Positions 1 to 9,600 are shown, counted from the first letter of the stretch. The stretch: 34,700 nt of DNA from Aggregatilineales bacterium (GCA_029975765.1 JARKOK010000419.1:1-34700); one strand, 5' to 3'. Numbers and translations: made by a program. Notes: generated from the sequence alone by a model not told the origin.

Positions 1-18
1 CTGCCGTATGTGTTCCAT
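1..18 (-). CDS. Possible 5' end of the gene after ylxR (infB expected)
   Basis: An ATG on the minus strand at 18-16 opens five further codons (EHIRQ) before the window ends, 12 bases after the ylxR stop. In many bacteria infB (translation initiation factor IF-2) follows nusA and ylxR, so this is the expected position. Only six residues are visible, no clear ribosome binding site is seen, and the identity is inferred from gene order alone. Confidence 0.22.
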
Positions 19-30
19 CGCTCGCGCCCA

Positions 31-315
31 TCATCCGGGTTGCGGCTTTGCCTGGTACAAACGGTCACGGTCGGCGGCGCTCAAAGGCGACCGCAGCGCG
101 CGGCTTAAAACATCGGTCGAGAGCGCCCGCTCCCAGCAGCCTGGCTGGTCGCACAGATACGCGCCGCGTCCATTCAGCTTGCCGCTGGGGTCTACCTGCA
201 CGCCCTGCTCCGTCCGCACGATGCGCGTCAGAGTGCGTTTATTGTTTTTCTCCCGGCAGACGATACAGGTTCGCAGTGGAACATGTTTCGCCCGCAGCTG
301 ACGCTCCTGGTTCAT
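31..315 (-). CDS. ylxR: YlxR (DUF448) family RNA-binding protein
   Basis: This 94-aa protein matches the YlxR/DUF448 family, small basic proteins encoded between nusA and infB in many bacteria and thought to bind RNA. The family hallmark is clear: an RTCIVCREK segment near the start, an RIVR strand, a GRGAYLC motif and a following cysteine. The cysteines are those of the conserved CxxC...C pattern. I chose the ATG at 315; the reading frame stays open upstream to 360 but that extension would overlap nusA and has no family counterpart. It lies 23 bases after the nusA stop, on the same strand, so it is very likely co-transcribed with nusA. The length is normal for the family. Confidence 0.9.
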   Translation of the reverse strand: MNQERQLRAKHVPLRTCIVCREKNNKRTLTRIVRTEQGVQVDPSGKLNGRGAYLCDQPGCWERALSTDVLSRALRSPLSAADRDRLYQAKPQPG

Positions 316-338
316 AACCCAACCTGATTGCTGGCTCG

Positions 339-2261
339 TTATTCCGCGTCGTCGTCCCAATCGCCACGATTGCGGCTGCCTTTACGCCGCCGCTTGGCAA
401 CTACCTGCCCACGATCCTCATCGTAGACCAGGGCGCGCCGCTGGTTGCGCTCTTTGCTTTTCTTCTTCTGTTTCTTCCCACCACCGGGCTGCGCCAGCGC
501 CTCTTCATCTTCGTCTTCGTCGAAGCCCGGCTCAACCACCGCCACTTCCGGTTTGACCGGCGCAGGCACCGGCTTGCGCGGCGCCGCTGCCGCCACACGC
601 GGCTTAACCAGCGGCTCAATTTCCACATGGTCGTCGGCAAAAGCCGCCGCCACTGCTTCGTCATCCAGTTCACCGGCCAGTACGGCGGCAGCCGGCGGCA
701 CATCGAGGACGGCAGGCTGCTCGGCGACAGCTTCTACTTCAGCCAGTTCTTCCGCCGGCAGGTCTTCTGGCAGCACAACTTTATCCAGCGCGGCCTGAAC
801 CCGCGCCAGCGAGTCACTTGGCAGGTTGACAAGCATCTGGCGCAGGCGGTTTTCATCCAGCAGGAAGCGCCACATGATCTCGCCCACGTTCTCCAGCGGC
901 TGGAGAACTTCGATGATTTCGTCCGGCAGATCAAGCGAGGTGATCGGCAGTTGGAACATACCCTGCGGCAGCGTGGCTTTGACGGCGTTGATCTCCGCGA
1001 TCCGCGCCTGACGCGCGGCTTCGCGCTTCGCCACCTGCCGGCGCTGGACGTAGTCGGCAAATTTGCCCATCAGCGCGTATTCTTCCGGCATGATAGTGCG
1101 GCTGGCCGCCTTCTTTTCCAGGATGCGGTGAACCTCTTCGGTCATTTCCGGGTACTGGCGCTGCATCTCGGCCAGTTCCGGCGAACCAGGACGATTCAGC
1201 ACTTCATATACGGCTTCGGTCACACTCTTGATGTCAATGCGCCAGCCGGTCAGCTTGGCGGCCAGACGGGCATTCTGCCCCTCGCGGCCAATCGCCAGCG
1301 ACAGTTGATCATCCGGCACGATCACCACCGCCGTGCGCCCCGCGTCGGGATCGTCTTCCAGGTATACGCCGTTGACACGGGCGGGACTGAGCGCCTTCGC
1401 AATAAACTCTTCCTGGTTGGAACTCCACTCAATCACATCAATTTTTTCGTCGTGGAGTTCTTTCACGATGTTCTGGATACGAATGCCGCGCATCCCGACG
1501 CACGCGCCGACCGGGTCAATGCCTTCCTGCAGCGCGGCGACCGCCACTTTCGAGCGATAACCGGCCTCGCGGGCGATATTCTTGATGTCTACCTGGCCGT
1601 TGAAGATTTCCGGCACTTCGTATTCCAGCAGGCGGCGCAGCATATTCCGATGGCTGCGGCTGACCACAATCTGCGGCCCGCGATTGGTACGCTTCACCTC
1701 GACCACGTACACCCGTACTTTATCATAGGGTTTGTAGCGTTCGCCGGGAATCTGCTGGTTGCGCGGCATAACCGCTTCCGCACGTCCCAGACTCAGGGTG
1801 ATCGCGTTCGCATTCGCGTTCTGCACCGTGCCCGTTACCAGGTCACCTTCGCGTTCGACAAACTCATCAAACAGTGAGTTGCGTTCGGCCTCACGAATTT
1901 TTTGCAGAATGACCTGCTTGGCGGTCTGCGCGGCGATACGTCCAAACTTTTTGGTAGTGCCTTCCACCTGCACCATGACCATATCCCCAAGCTGGGCTTC
2001 AGGGTCATAGTAGCGGGCTTTTTCCAGCGTCACCTCGGTATTGGGGCTTTCGACCGACTCAACCACTTCTTTTTCGACAAAAATGCGCGCCCGCCCGTTA
2101 TTCGGGTCAATGGTGACTTCCACACGCTGCGCCGCGCTGGCGGTTGTATCCCGCCGGTACGCGGACACCAGCGCGGTTTGTAACGCCTCCAGCACCACCT
2201 CGCGCGGGAGCGAACGCAGCTCCGTTATTTCATTGAAGGCGACTTCAAACTCGCTTCTCAT
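339..2261 (-). CDS. nusA: Transcription termination/antitermination protein NusA
   Basis: NusA binds RNA polymerase and nascent RNA and modulates pausing, termination and antitermination. Domain order is visible: the NusA N-terminal domain (about residues 1-130), an S1 domain (about 141-205), KH1 with the GACVGMRG loop (252-259) and KH2 with [10 protein letters not shown] (323-332). After about residue 350 comes a long C-terminal extension: a helical part to about 510, an acidic Ala/Glu/Val/Pro-rich linker, then a Lys/Arg-rich block ([14 protein letters not shown]) ending in DWDDDAE. The total of 640 aa is well above the 350-500 aa of typical NusA. ylxR follows directly. rimP, usually upstream of nusA, is not adjacent here; the preceding gene is a glycosylation-type membrane protein. 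The ATG at 2261 has only a distant GGGAG upstream. Confidence 0.96.
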   Translation of the reverse strand: MRSEFEVAFNEITELRSLPREVVLEALQTALVSAYRRDTTASAAQRVEVTIDPNNGRARIFVEKEVVESVESPNTEVTLEKARYYDPEAQLGDMVMVQVEGTTKKFGRIAAQTAKQVILQKIREAERNSLFDEFVEREGDLVTGTVQNANANAITLSLGRAEAVMPRNQQIPGERYKPYDKVRVYVVEVKRTNRGPQIVVSRSHRNMLRRLLEYEVPEIFNGQVDIKNIAREAGYRSKVAVAALQEGIDPVGACVGMRGIRIQNIVKELHDEKIDVIEWSSNQEEFIAKALSPARVNGVYLEDDPDAGRTAVVIVPDDQLSLAIGREGQNARLAAKLTGWRIDIKSVTEAVYEVLNRPGSPELAEMQRQYPEMTEEVHRILEKKAASRTIMPEEYALMGKFADYVQRRQVAKREAARQARIAEINAVKATLPQGMFQLPITSLDLPDEIIEVLQPLENVGEIMWRFLLDENRLRQMLVNLPSDSLARVQAALDKVVLPEDLPAEELAEVEAVAEQPAVLDVPPAAAVLAGELDDEAVAAAFADDHVEIEPLVKPRVAAAAPRKPVPAPVKPEVAVVEPGFDEDEDEEALAQPGGGKKQKKKSKERNQRRALVYDEDRGQVVAKRRRKGSRNRGDWDDDAE

Positions 2262-2328
2262 GCCTGTACTTTAACTCCCGTACCATCCCCCGATGAGGAC
2301 GACGATTGTTCTATTATGATACAACAAA

Positions 2329-2354
2329 ATGCTCAAAGTATTTCATTTGAGCAT
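2329..2354 (-). promoter_or_regulatory. AT-rich leader of nusA with a 9-bp inverted repeat
   Basis: The gap 2262-2513 upstream of nusA is clearly AT-rich and must hold the nusA promoter, since nusA starts a new transcription unit here. A perfect 9-bp inverted repeat (ATGCTCAAA / TTTGAGCAT, 8-base loop) lies about 70-95 bases before the nusA start. An AT-rich stretch with CATAAT follows on the minus strand. I could not assign a clean -35/-10 pair. The repeat could be an operator or a leader hairpin; nusA is known to be autoregulated in other bacteria, but nothing here proves that. Confidence 0.35.
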
Positions 2355-2389
2355 CACAAAAAACGACGACAAATTCCACAAAAACAATG

Positions 2390-2412
2390 AAAAGTGGGGA
2401 TTACCCACTTTT
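2390..2412. terminator. Perfect 9-bp hairpin, probable bidirectional terminator-like element
   Basis: AAAAGTGGG and CCCACTTTT pair perfectly around a 5-base loop (GATTA). A-rich and T-rich arms give it terminator form in either direction; on the minus strand CATTGTTTTTG follows. It lies between the end of the Agl23-like operon and the nusA promoter region, where it would insulate nusA from upstream transcription. Confidence 0.5.
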
Positions 2413-2481
2413 CTTGCCCGACAAATTACATTTTAGCAGAGGGTCAGCGATCTGACAAGAGTAATCGAGAACAATCAACCG

Positions 2482-2504
2482 GCGGGCAGAACGACCCTGC
2501 CCGC
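2482..2504 (-). terminator. GC-rich hairpin just after the Agl23-like gene
   Basis: GCGGGCAG and CTGCCCGC form a perfect 8-bp stem with a 7-base loop, starting 10 bases after the stop codon of the 1,344-aa gene on the same strand. On the minus strand the stem is followed by CGGTTGATTGTT, a weak T-rich tail. This is the most likely intrinsic terminator of the sigma/anti-sigma/Agl23-like operon. Confidence 0.5.
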
Positions 2505-2513
2505 TGATCATCT

Positions 2514-5500
2514 TTAACCGGCTGCCGTCGCTTCCGGCGTGGCCTCGGCAGTAATCTCCAGCATGATGCCACCCGGCTGATCCGGCGTGACTTCCGGTGT
2601 GATCTCGATCACCGCCCCCAGATTGTTACTCTCCGGCGGCGCGACTGCCGGGCGTGGGAAAGCCGCAAATTCCAGAATGCGCCCCGACCCCGCGTCCGTG
2701 ATAAAAACATTACTCCCGGCGTCCACTGTCAGCCCGCCGATGCTGGCGAACTCCGCCGTACCGGGGCTTTCACGGTTCAACTGCCCGAACGACCCGACAC
2801 ACGTGCCGTTTATATCATACACCAGCACTCGTCCCGCGTCGGGGTCAGTGACATACAGCAGGTTTTGCGCGGAGTCAACGGCCAGATACGGGCGGTTGCC
2901 CAGATCATCGAACCAGGCGCGCACGCGGAAGTAATTCACCAGCGAACCATCCGCCGCCGCGAACAGGGTCGCCGGGCTGCCATCGAGGTTAAAGACGGAG
3001 ATACGACGGTTCCAGGTATCGGCCACGTATAACAGGCCGCTGGAACTGAGCGCGAGGCCGGAAGGTTCATCCAACTGGCCGACGCCGCTGCCCGCTGTGC
3101 CGATGTCCCGCAGCCACTGGCCGTCCGCCGTATACACCCGCACGCGCTTATTGCCCGTATCCGCGACATACACCTGATTATTCGCATCCACTACAACGGC
3201 GCGCGGCCCCCAGAAACCATCCATTGGGTCAGCCTGCGCCGCCGCGCCGTACTCGCCGCGCTGGCCCCAGCCGGTGATATACTCACCTTCCGGCGTAAAC
3301 CGCTGCACCCGGTAGTTCCACGTATCGGCCACAAAGATGCTGCCGTCCGGCCCGACCGCGATGCCGTTCGGGCGCTCGAAGAACGGCCCCGGCTGCCCAC
3401 CCTGCTGCCCGAAGGTCAAAGCCAGCGTGCCATCCGGGTTATAAACGGACACGCGGTGGTTAAATTCCTCGGCCACATACAGCCGGCCATCCGGCCCGAC
3501 CGCGATCTGGCGCGGGCTGCTCAACTGCCCCGGCAGCGTGCCTGCCGTGCCAAAGCTGCGGCTCGCGACCAGCGGCTGCCAGTTCTGCGTACACAGGTTG
3601 ACCTCGGTCGTCTGCGTCAGCGGGTTCGCTGCCGAGCCTTCACCCACACCGAGATTCCAGATTTGCGAGGCGATATCCTTCCGCACGAATACGTACATCC
3701 GGTCGGCTACCGGCCATTCGGTGATTCTGAAGCTCTTACCCACCGCCTCACCGAAGGTCGTATAATCGCGCCACCACCAGATGTTAAAGATGCCCTGCCG
3801 GATTAACGCCGCCTGCGTGTTTTCCGGCGAAAAGTCAAACGTGTTGATCACACGCTGCGGTGTCAGACCGAAGTAATCCTGCATCGGCCACCACAGACGC
3901 GGGTAGGTGAACGTGTAGTAACGATCTTCCAGCGCGGCTTCCACCGCCGACCGGTTTTCATCCCCCACGATGACCATCACCGCACCTTCCATCACGCGCG
4001 GGCTGACGCTTTCGCCCATGTAAACCGCGTTTCTGAAATTGCGGAAGTACCACGCGCCCGGCCATGAGATTTTGAAGTCGTAGGCGAACTTCGCATCCAT
4101 GCCGCCGGTGGTGCGCCGGCTGATTTCCTCAAGCTGCTCGGTGACCCGTTTATTGGCCGGCGCGCCGTGCGCGTATACCAGATATTCCGTCGCCAGATCG
4201 TAATTGATGAATGACGCCATCCACGCCGAACGCAGCGTGATGACCGACAGCGCCGCAAAGACCGCCACACCCAGCAGCAGCCGGAGCTGCCCCCAACCGG
4301 TGCGTGCCGCCAGCCGGAACAGCAGATACAGCACCCCCGCTGTGATCACCAGGCCGGCAATCCACTGATAGGTGCGCGCCAGCTGCGCCTGCTGCAAGCC
4401 GCCCAGCGAGGCCCCCATCAGCACCGGCGCGAGTACCTGCGCCAGCGCCACGAACAAAACCGGGAACAGCAGCAGGTATAACCAGGTGTTCTGGCGGAAA
4501 GCCGGGAAACTTACACGCTCGAAGATGCGCCCGAAGAACCACGCCGCCAGGAAAATCAGCGGCAGGGTGAGATGCGTGCCCAGCCAGGGCATTTTTTCTC
4601 CGGCCAGGGTCAGCGCGATGTGCATGAAAATCGCCCACCACGACACGAAGATGAGGAACGGCACGCGGGTCAGCCGCTCCGATGGAGCTACCTCGCCGGC
4701 AAACCATATTTCCCCACGCTTGCGCTTCGGTTTTTCGTCATAGGTATCGGGGGAAGTTTCCGGCGGCTCACTCACCACCTCCATGCCTGCCGCCAGTTCT
4801 TCCGGTGACATCGCCGCCATGCGGTCGGCATCCCACGCCGCCGCCTCCCCTTCTTCCAGCCGGTCGCGCCGGAAGTGCCAGAAAGACGTCATACCCACGA
4901 TCATCGCCAGCAGGCTGCCGATTATCGGCAGGAACTCGTAAAACGGCATGATGATGACAAGGTAATAATACTGCGGCTGGTTGCCACGCCGGACGGCCTG
5001 CTGCTCCAGCCAGTAATCCAGACTGGTATATATACCCGCCAGCCCGGTCATATTCGTAAACACGGTTGTGAAGAAAAACACGTACAGCACATGGTAAATA
5101 CCGCTGGCAATCGCCCAGCGTTTGGCGTTCCATACCAGCCCCGCCGTGATCGCCACCGCAAAGGTGGGAATCATAAACTGCAAGGCGAGGAAGGTTTTGC
5201 CAATCGCGTCCGGCGCAGCCACCGGCAGAATGTTCTTAATGAACTGCGGCGCAGCCTGCCCGATAGCCGTATAGTCCGCTGCCGTCACCCCGGTAAACGA
5301 CACCAGGAACGGCGTCAGCCAGGGCAGCGCCAGCGTGCCCATCAGCCACATGATATCCAGCTCGCGGAAGCGGTACAGTGTGCGCCACCAGCCGCGCCGC
5401 GCGGTGAAGATCAGGAACCCGATCAGCGCCGCCGCCCCGATATATGTCGCATACAGCACCCAGGGACGAATACCCGTACCCAGTACCGCTCCGCTTTCCT

Positions 5501-6548
5501 GCCCCGGCACGGCGGGCGCCGCCGGCGCACTGGCGCTCTGGGTGGTCACATGCGAGCGTTCTTCGATATAGATAAAGAACGCACAGACGGCCACAATCAG
5601 CACCAGCAGCAGCAGCAGATCACCCCAGACAATGCGCGGCATACTCCGCCGCCGGTAGGCCCACAGCAGCGTGCCGAGAATCACCACAAATACCGCGCCA
5701 AACACCAGCAGCGACCAGACGATCAGGCTGGTGAATTCCTGCGTGCCAGCGCCCAGCGCCAGCGCCGTATCCAGCGGATTAACCGACAGCACCACGTACA
5801 TGCCCAGCGCCGCCACTCCTGACAGCAGCACCGCCAGCGACAGGAAGTAGAAAATCGTGCGGCCCGGCAGCTTAAAGAAATACTGCCCCAGATGCACCAG
5901 CCAGTACAGCGTGAGCACGCTGCCGAAAATGGCGATGTACATGAAGGCCACTTCCTTCGACGCCATGCTCGCCAGCATCGCGGCGGCGAAGATATACAGC
6001 CAGCGCGCCCGGCGGCGCAGATGGCGCGGCCCATCCAGATACATGAACGTACAGTACACCATCACCAGCGTGTAGAAGATGGACGGCGTATCCTCACGGA
6101 TGTAGCGGTTGTAATACAGCAGCAGCGGCGAGATCAGCACCATAATCGAAGCGAGAATCGCGCCCCACCGCCCCAGCCACCGCCGGAACAAAATCGGGAA
6201 CAACACCATCAGCACACCCAGCACCGCCGGATAGATGCGCGCGGTGAAATCATTGTCCCCGAACAGCGTGTACATCAGCGCCGTTGCATGGAACAGAATC
6301 GGCCCGTGCATCAGGGGAGTGTGCTGGTAAATACCGTCGCTGTACAGATCATGCGAGAACTTGGTGTGCAGGCTCTCGTCGTGGCTCATCACCCGGTCGC
6401 CCAGAATGTAAAACCGCGTGAAGATCGCCAGCAGTAAAATCACCAGATAAATGGCGACTTCCCAGTTCAGCGTAAACGTCCAGCCCGTCAAACGGCGGGT
6501 GGGCGCGGCATCGGACTCAATAGTCTCTACAGGTCTGATCGTCGTCAT
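2514..6548 (-). CDS. Agl23-like (TIGR03663-type) membrane protein with C-terminal NHL beta-propeller
   Basis: This 1,344-aa protein has an N-terminal multi-pass region resembling the mannosyltransferase-like TIGR03663 family (flippase activity-associated, Agl23-like). After the first membrane segment (about 32-50) comes HDESLH with the acidic pair D57-E58, typical of GT-C enzymes, then a HTPLMHGP motif (about 76-83). Further membrane segments run to about residue 800. A soluble region follows, then NHL-type repeats at about 998-1294 (repeated GPDG-ILYVAD-N-RV-V-DG patterns), which should fold as a beta-propeller outside the membrane. The C-terminus is low-complexity (TPE/ATPEAT). Its ATG overlaps the anti-sigma stop as ATGA, so it is translationally coupled to it. 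The likely role is lipid-linked sugar transfer or handling in surface glycan assembly; the substrate is unknown. The propeller fusion may bind glycans or partner proteins (inference). Confidence 0.8.
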   Translation of the reverse strand: MTTIRPVETIESDAAPTRRLTGWTFTLNWEVAIYLVILLLAIFTRFYILGDRVMSHDESLHTKFSHDLYSDGIYQHTPLMHGPILFHATALMYTLFGDNDFTARIYPAVLGVLMVLFPILFRRWLGRWGAILASIMVLISPLLLYYNRYIREDTPSIFYTLVMVYCTFMYLDGPRHLRRRARWLYIFAAAMLASMASKEVAFMYIAIFGSVLTLYWLVHLGQYFFKLPGRTIFYFLSLAVLLSGVAALGMYVVLSVNPLDTALALGAGTQEFTSLIVWSLLVFGAVFVVILGTLLWAYRRRSMPRIVWGDLLLLLVLIVAVCAFFIYIEERSHVTTQSASAPAAPAVPGQESGAVLGTGIRPWVLYATYIGAAALIGFLIFTARRGWWRTLYRFRELDIMWLMGTLALPWLTPFLVSFTGVTAADYTAIGQAAPQFIKNILPVAAPDAIGKTFLALQFMIPTFAVAITAGLVWNAKRWAIASGIYHVLYVFFFTTVFTNMTGLAGIYTSLDYWLEQQAVRRGNQPQYYYLVIIMPFYEFLPIIGSLLAMIVGMTSFWHFRRDRLEEGEAAAWDADRMAAMSPEELAAGMEVVSEPPETSPDTYDEKPKRKRGEIWFAGEVAPSERLTRVPFLIFVSWWAIFMHIALTLAGEKMPWLGTHLTLPLIFLAAWFFGRIFERVSFPAFRQNTWLYLLLFPVLFVALAQVLAPVLMGASLGGLQQAQLARTYQWIAGLVITAGVLYLLFRLAARTGWGQLRLLLGVAVFAALSVITLRSAWMASFINYDLATEYLVYAHGAPANKRVTEQLEEISRRTTGGMDAKFAYDFKISWPGAWYFRNFRNAVYMGESVSPRVMEGAVMVIVGDENRSAVEAALEDRYYTFTYPRLWWPMQDYFGLTPQRVINTFDFSPENTQAALIRQGIFNIWWWRDYTTFGEAVGKSFRITEWPVADRMYVFVRKDIASQIWNLGVGEGSAANPLTQTTEVNLCTQNWQPLVASRSFGTAGTLPGQLSSPRQIAVGPDGRLYVAEEFNHRVSVYNPDGTLALTFGQQGGQPGPFFERPNGIAVGPDGSIFVADTWNYRVQRFTPEGEYITGWGQRGEYGAAAQADPMDGFWGPRAVVVDANNQVYVADTGNKRVRVYTADGQWLRDIGTAGSGVGQLDEPSGLALSSSGLLYVADTWNRRISVFNLDGSPATLFAAADGSLVNYFRVRAWFDDLGNRPYLAVDSAQNLLYVTDPDAGRVLVYDINGTCVGSFGQLNRESPGTAEFASIGGLTVDAGSNVFITDAGSGRILEFAAFPRPAVAPPESNNLGAVIEITPEVTPDQPGGIMLEITAEATPEATAAG

Positions 6549-7075
6549 AATCCCTCATTGTCAGGAGCAGCAGTCGCACTCAGGCCGGGCGCGCTGCGTA
6601 AGTTGGCTTCGGGCGTGGCGGCGCGGTCATTCACCGTGACGGACAGCGCCACCACCGTACCCTGCGGCCCCGGTTCGGTAAGTTCAGCCGTTCGGATAAC
6701 CAGCAGCGGCGGCGGCTGGGTAGGCGGGGCGGCGCTGGTCAACCGCTGCCCGCCCATTGTCCAGGGGAACAGCAGCGCCAGCAGCAGCGCCAGCAGCGCC
6801 AGACTGTACCGCGCGTGAAACTGCGGCGAACGGCGCGGCTGCACCAGTTCACCCTGAACGGACAGCCACACCCGGTCAAACCGGGGCGCGTCGTTCCTGC
6901 CGATCAACGGTACAGCATTCTGCAACTCGCGCGCCAGCTCACGCTGCTGCACATACAGCGCATAACACGCGGCGCAGTCATCCAGGTGATAAGCCACCCG
7001 CCGCCGCAGGTGCGGCGAGAGTTCATTATGTAAATAACTGACCAGATGTGCCTGGCAGCTTCGACACGTCATCAT
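6545..7075 (-). CDS. Zinc-finger (zf-HC2) anti-sigma factor, single membrane segment
   Basis: The N-terminus holds a zinc-binding anti-sigma motif, HLDDCAAC (H-x3-C-x2-C), preceded by a CRSC pair at residues 4-7. The middle is charged, one membrane segment (YSLALLALLLALLFP) follows, then a Pro/Thr-rich extracytoplasmic tail. This architecture is that of a membrane-tethered ZAS-type anti-sigma factor that would hold the ECF sigma factor encoded immediately upstream. I placed the start at 7075, where ATG overlaps the sigma stop as ATGA; a second ATG three bases later is equally possible. The stop overlaps the next gene's ATG in the same manner, so three proteins are translationally coupled. Length is about 176 aa. 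The partner assignment is inferred from adjacency. Confidence 0.82.
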   Translation of the reverse strand: MMTCRSCQAHLVSYLHNELSPHLRRRVAYHLDDCAACYALYVQQRELARELQNAVPLIGRNDAPRFDRVWLSVQGELVQPRRSPQFHARYSLALLALLLALLFPWTMGGQRLTSAAPPTQPPPLLVIRTAELTEPGPQGTVVALSVTVNDRAATPEANLRSAPGLSATAAPDNEGL

Positions 7076-7656
7076 GATAGTTCGAGGCCGACCCATTCTT
7101 CCAGTATCGTTTCGGATTGCAGCAGCCCGCGCAGACGTTCATGTGCCAGCCGCACGCGGCTTTCTGCCGTCTTTTGCGGGCAGCCCAGCACCGCCGCCAT
7201 TTCGCGGTACGTCAGGCCATGCCCGTAGCGCAGGATGACAGCCTCCCGCAGCGCGGGGGACAGTTCCTTAAGCGCCGCCAGCAGCGCCGCGTGTAAATCA
7301 CGCTGCGCCAGTGTGGCTTCCGGCAGTTCCGAATTGGGCGCGGGCAAATCCGGTGACAGCAGCAGCGAGAAATTCAGCAGCGGCAGGCGCTTGCGCCGGT
7401 ACAAATTCCGGCAGCGGCTCAAGGCGATGGTGTACAACCAGGTCTTCAGGGCTGACCGCGCCGCATCATAACGATGCAGATTACGAAAGGCGTAAACAAA
7501 CGTTTCTTGCAGTACATCCTCGGCATCCTGCGCGTTCAGCAGCAGGCTGTAACACAGCCGGTAAATGGCCGGGGCGTACTCGTCGTATAACTGCGCAAAG
7601 CCGCTCTGGTCGCCCTGCAAACAGCGCCGGATCAGCGCGTCGGTTGCCTCTGTCAT
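7072..7656 (-). CDS. ECF-type RNA polymerase sigma factor
   Basis: About 194 aa with the two conserved parts of an extracytoplasmic-function sigma factor: region 2 (LYDEYAPAIYRLCYSLL ... DAEDVLQETFVYAFRNLHRYD ... LKTWLYTIALSRCRN) and region 4 (LSPALREAVILRYGHGLTYREMAAVLGCPQKTAESRVRLAHERLR). It would direct polymerase to its own promoters when released by the anti-sigma factor encoded next. I chose the ATG at 7656; the frame extends to 7698 but without a better start. GGAG lies only two bases from this ATG, so the start is not certain. On the minus strand GGAATC (7716-7711) lies 16 bases upstream of ATATAG and could be an autoregulated ECF promoter, a weak call. Confidence 0.9.
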   Translation of the reverse strand: MTEATDALIRRCLQGDQSGFAQLYDEYAPAIYRLCYSLLLNAQDAEDVLQETFVYAFRNLHRYDAARSALKTWLYTIALSRCRNLYRRKRLPLLNFSLLLSPDLPAPNSELPEATLAQRDLHAALLAALKELSPALREAVILRYGHGLTYREMAAVLGCPQKTAESRVRLAHERLRGLLQSETILEEWVGLELS

Positions 7657-7716
7657 AACTCCGCCTCGGTTGGTTGGCCTGGTCAAGTCTATATACACGC
7701 TGCGCCGCCGGATTCC

Positions 7717-9600
7717 TTACCTGCCGAGGTCGTTAAACGGCACGCCGCTGTAGATGTCCTGCCGCAGCCACAGCACCATACGACTCGCCGCCTGTGCCGG
7801 TGTTCGTACTTCGCGCTGAAGCCACCATGCCGGAAAATCGGCCAGCCGCACCGACTGTGGACTCCAGCCGCCGGTAATCGTAAAAGGCTGCCCGACGTAG
7901 CTTCCACCCAGATCAGGCGGATCGGCCAGTTCCGGCAGCAGCACCACCGGCAGCGTGCGCGCTTCGCTGATATGCTGCACAAACCGCGTGTTGGGATAGG
8001 CGCGCAGCAGCCAGGCGACAACGCCATCCTCCGGCGCGAGGGCGGCTACTTCCAGCATCGGGAAGCCCCGGCTCTCACGGGCCGACAGTTCGGTAAGTGT
8101 TTGCCGCAGCAGCCACGTATTGCGGCTGGTTGGCTGGATGTGCCAGAACTCAACCGGGCTGTCGGCGTCGAACACCGCCGTGTTCCAGCCCGCCCCCAGA
8201 CTGCTTACCAGCCCGAAGGCCAGCAGTCCCAGCGCCCAACCTCGCAGAGCTGTCCCCCCGCCCCACACGCTGCCCGCCATAAAATAGCCGGTAATCATGA
8301 ACAGCAGCGCCACCAGTACCCACACGGCGCTGCGCGCGTCAATCTGGCTGATCTGCACCGTGCCTTCCGGTGACTTCAGCAGCGCGCGCCCTAACGCCTG
8401 GGTATGCACTGCCAGCACCACCAGCAGCGCCACCATCGCCAGCGCCAGCGCCCACTTCGCCCACCCTGGCGCATACCAGATGAGGCGGTCAGAGTCGCGC
8501 AGCAGTTCCACGACCACGCGGGAGGTCAGCCCGGCCAGCGGCAGCACCACCCACAGCGCATGGTCAGCGCCCAGACCGGCATACAGGATCGAAACCACCG
8601 CGCCGAAAATCAGCCAGCCCAGCAGAAAACGATCCACGCCAGCCAGCCGTCCGCTGCGCGCCAGCCACAGCGCGCCCACCACACCGAATAACACCAGCAC
8701 CGGCTCGTAAAACAAGACAACCAACAGCGGGAATGCCAACGGCGCGCCGGACGGCGGCGCTGTCAGACCGCGAGCGCCCGCGCCGAGCAGCCCGCTGACG
8801 GCGCTCAACCCTTCGGGGTACGTCAGGAACAGCGTGCTCACCAGCACCACCGCCAGCAGACCTACCAGCAGGCCGTACAGCCATGACCCACCGGCCAACA
8901 GTTCGCGCAACGGCGTGCCCTGCCCCTCCTCGTCTGCCCGTTTACCCCACAGCGTGACCGCCGCCGCGCCGAGCAGTATCAGCGCCAGCACCGGCCCGGT
9001 GGGGTCGGTCAGCAGCAGCGCCGCCAGCAGGCACACGACAGCCAGCGCGGAATAACCGGACTGCCGCGAATCCCGCCAGCGCCACAGCGCCCACAGGCCG
9101 ATCACGGCCACCAGCAGCGTCCATACTACCGGACTGTCCGCGCGCGAACTGATGAGCAGCGCGGGCGAGAAAAACAGCAGCGTGCTTAAAAGCAGCGCCC
9201 GCTGCCGCCCCAGCAGATCACGGAACAGCGCCGGTGACAGGATGAGGGCCACACCCGCCAGCGCCGTAAAAATACGCGCCGTGAACTCGTTCCCGCCCAG
9301 GGTACTGAAACTGAACACCTGAAGCGCGAACAGCAGCGGACTGTCCGGCACGATGTCCACGCCGGCGGCGTTCGGCCAGGCGACGCGCCACGCGGCCAAC
9401 GCCTGCCGCGCCTCGCTGTCAGACAGCGGCACGGCGTCCAGTTCGGCCACCCGCAGCACCAGCGCCAGCAGCAGCAGCGCCAGATAGGCCGCCAGTTCCA
9501 ACCGCAGCGTCAGCCCGCGCGGCTGTGCCGCCGCCCGTCCATCATAAAGTCTGTCTTGTGTTATATCCATAAACAGCTTCCCGCCGGAGGCTGAAGCCAT
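7717..9600 (-). CDS. Multi-pass glycosyltransferase-like membrane protein (GT-C/Agl23-like)
   Basis: 627 aa, very hydrophobic, with many membrane segments. The N-terminal part (LELAAYLALLLLALVLRVAELDAVPLSDSEARQALAAW) has the layout of GT39/PMT and TIGR03663 proteins: a first helix, then a short loop with an acidic DSEAR in place of the usual DE pair. The following NEFTARIFTALAGVALILSPALFRDLLGRQRALL parallels the NDFTARIYPAVLGVLM segment of the 1,344-aa protein. A soluble C-terminal region of about 130 aa follows. It probably transfers or handles polyprenyl-linked sugars; activity is uncertain because the acidic motif differs. ATG 9600 is used; ATG 9570 (MDITQD), with GGGA eight bases upstream, is a reasonable alternative. 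It lies 60 bases upstream of the sigma gene. Confidence 0.7.
   Translation of the reverse strand: MASASGGKLFMDITQDRLYDGRAAAQPRGLTLRLELAAYLALLLLALVLRVAELDAVPLSDSEARQALAAWRVAWPNAAGVDIVPDSPLLFALQVFSFSTLGGNEFTARIFTALAGVALILSPALFRDLLGRQRALLLSTLLFFSPALLISSRADSPVVWTLLVAVIGLWALWRWRDSRQSGYSALAVVCLLAALLLTDPTGPVLALILLGAAAVTLWGKRADEEGQGTPLRELLAGGSWLYGLLVGLLAVVLVSTLFLTYPEGLSAVSGLLGAGARGLTAPPSGAPLAFPLLVVLFYEPVLVLFGVVGALWLARSGRLAGVDRFLLGWLIFGAVVSILYAGLGADHALWVVLPLAGLTSRVVVELLRDSDRLIWYAPGWAKWALALAMVALLVVLAVHTQALGRALLKSPEGTVQISQIDARSAVWVLVALLFMITGYFMAGSVWGGGTALRGWALGLLAFGLVSSLGAGWNTAVFDADSPVEFWHIQPTSRNTWLLRQTLTELSARESRGFPMLEVAALAPEDGVVAWLLRAYPNTRFVQHISEARTLPVVLLPELADPPDLGGSYVGQPFTITGGWSPQSVRLADFPAWWLQREVRTPAQAASRMVLWLRQDIYSGVPFNDLGR

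Noticed and set aside
627-1877. 416-aa plus-strand open frame opposite nusA
   Set aside because: Fully antisense to conserved NusA domains; composition is that of a reverse-frame shadow.
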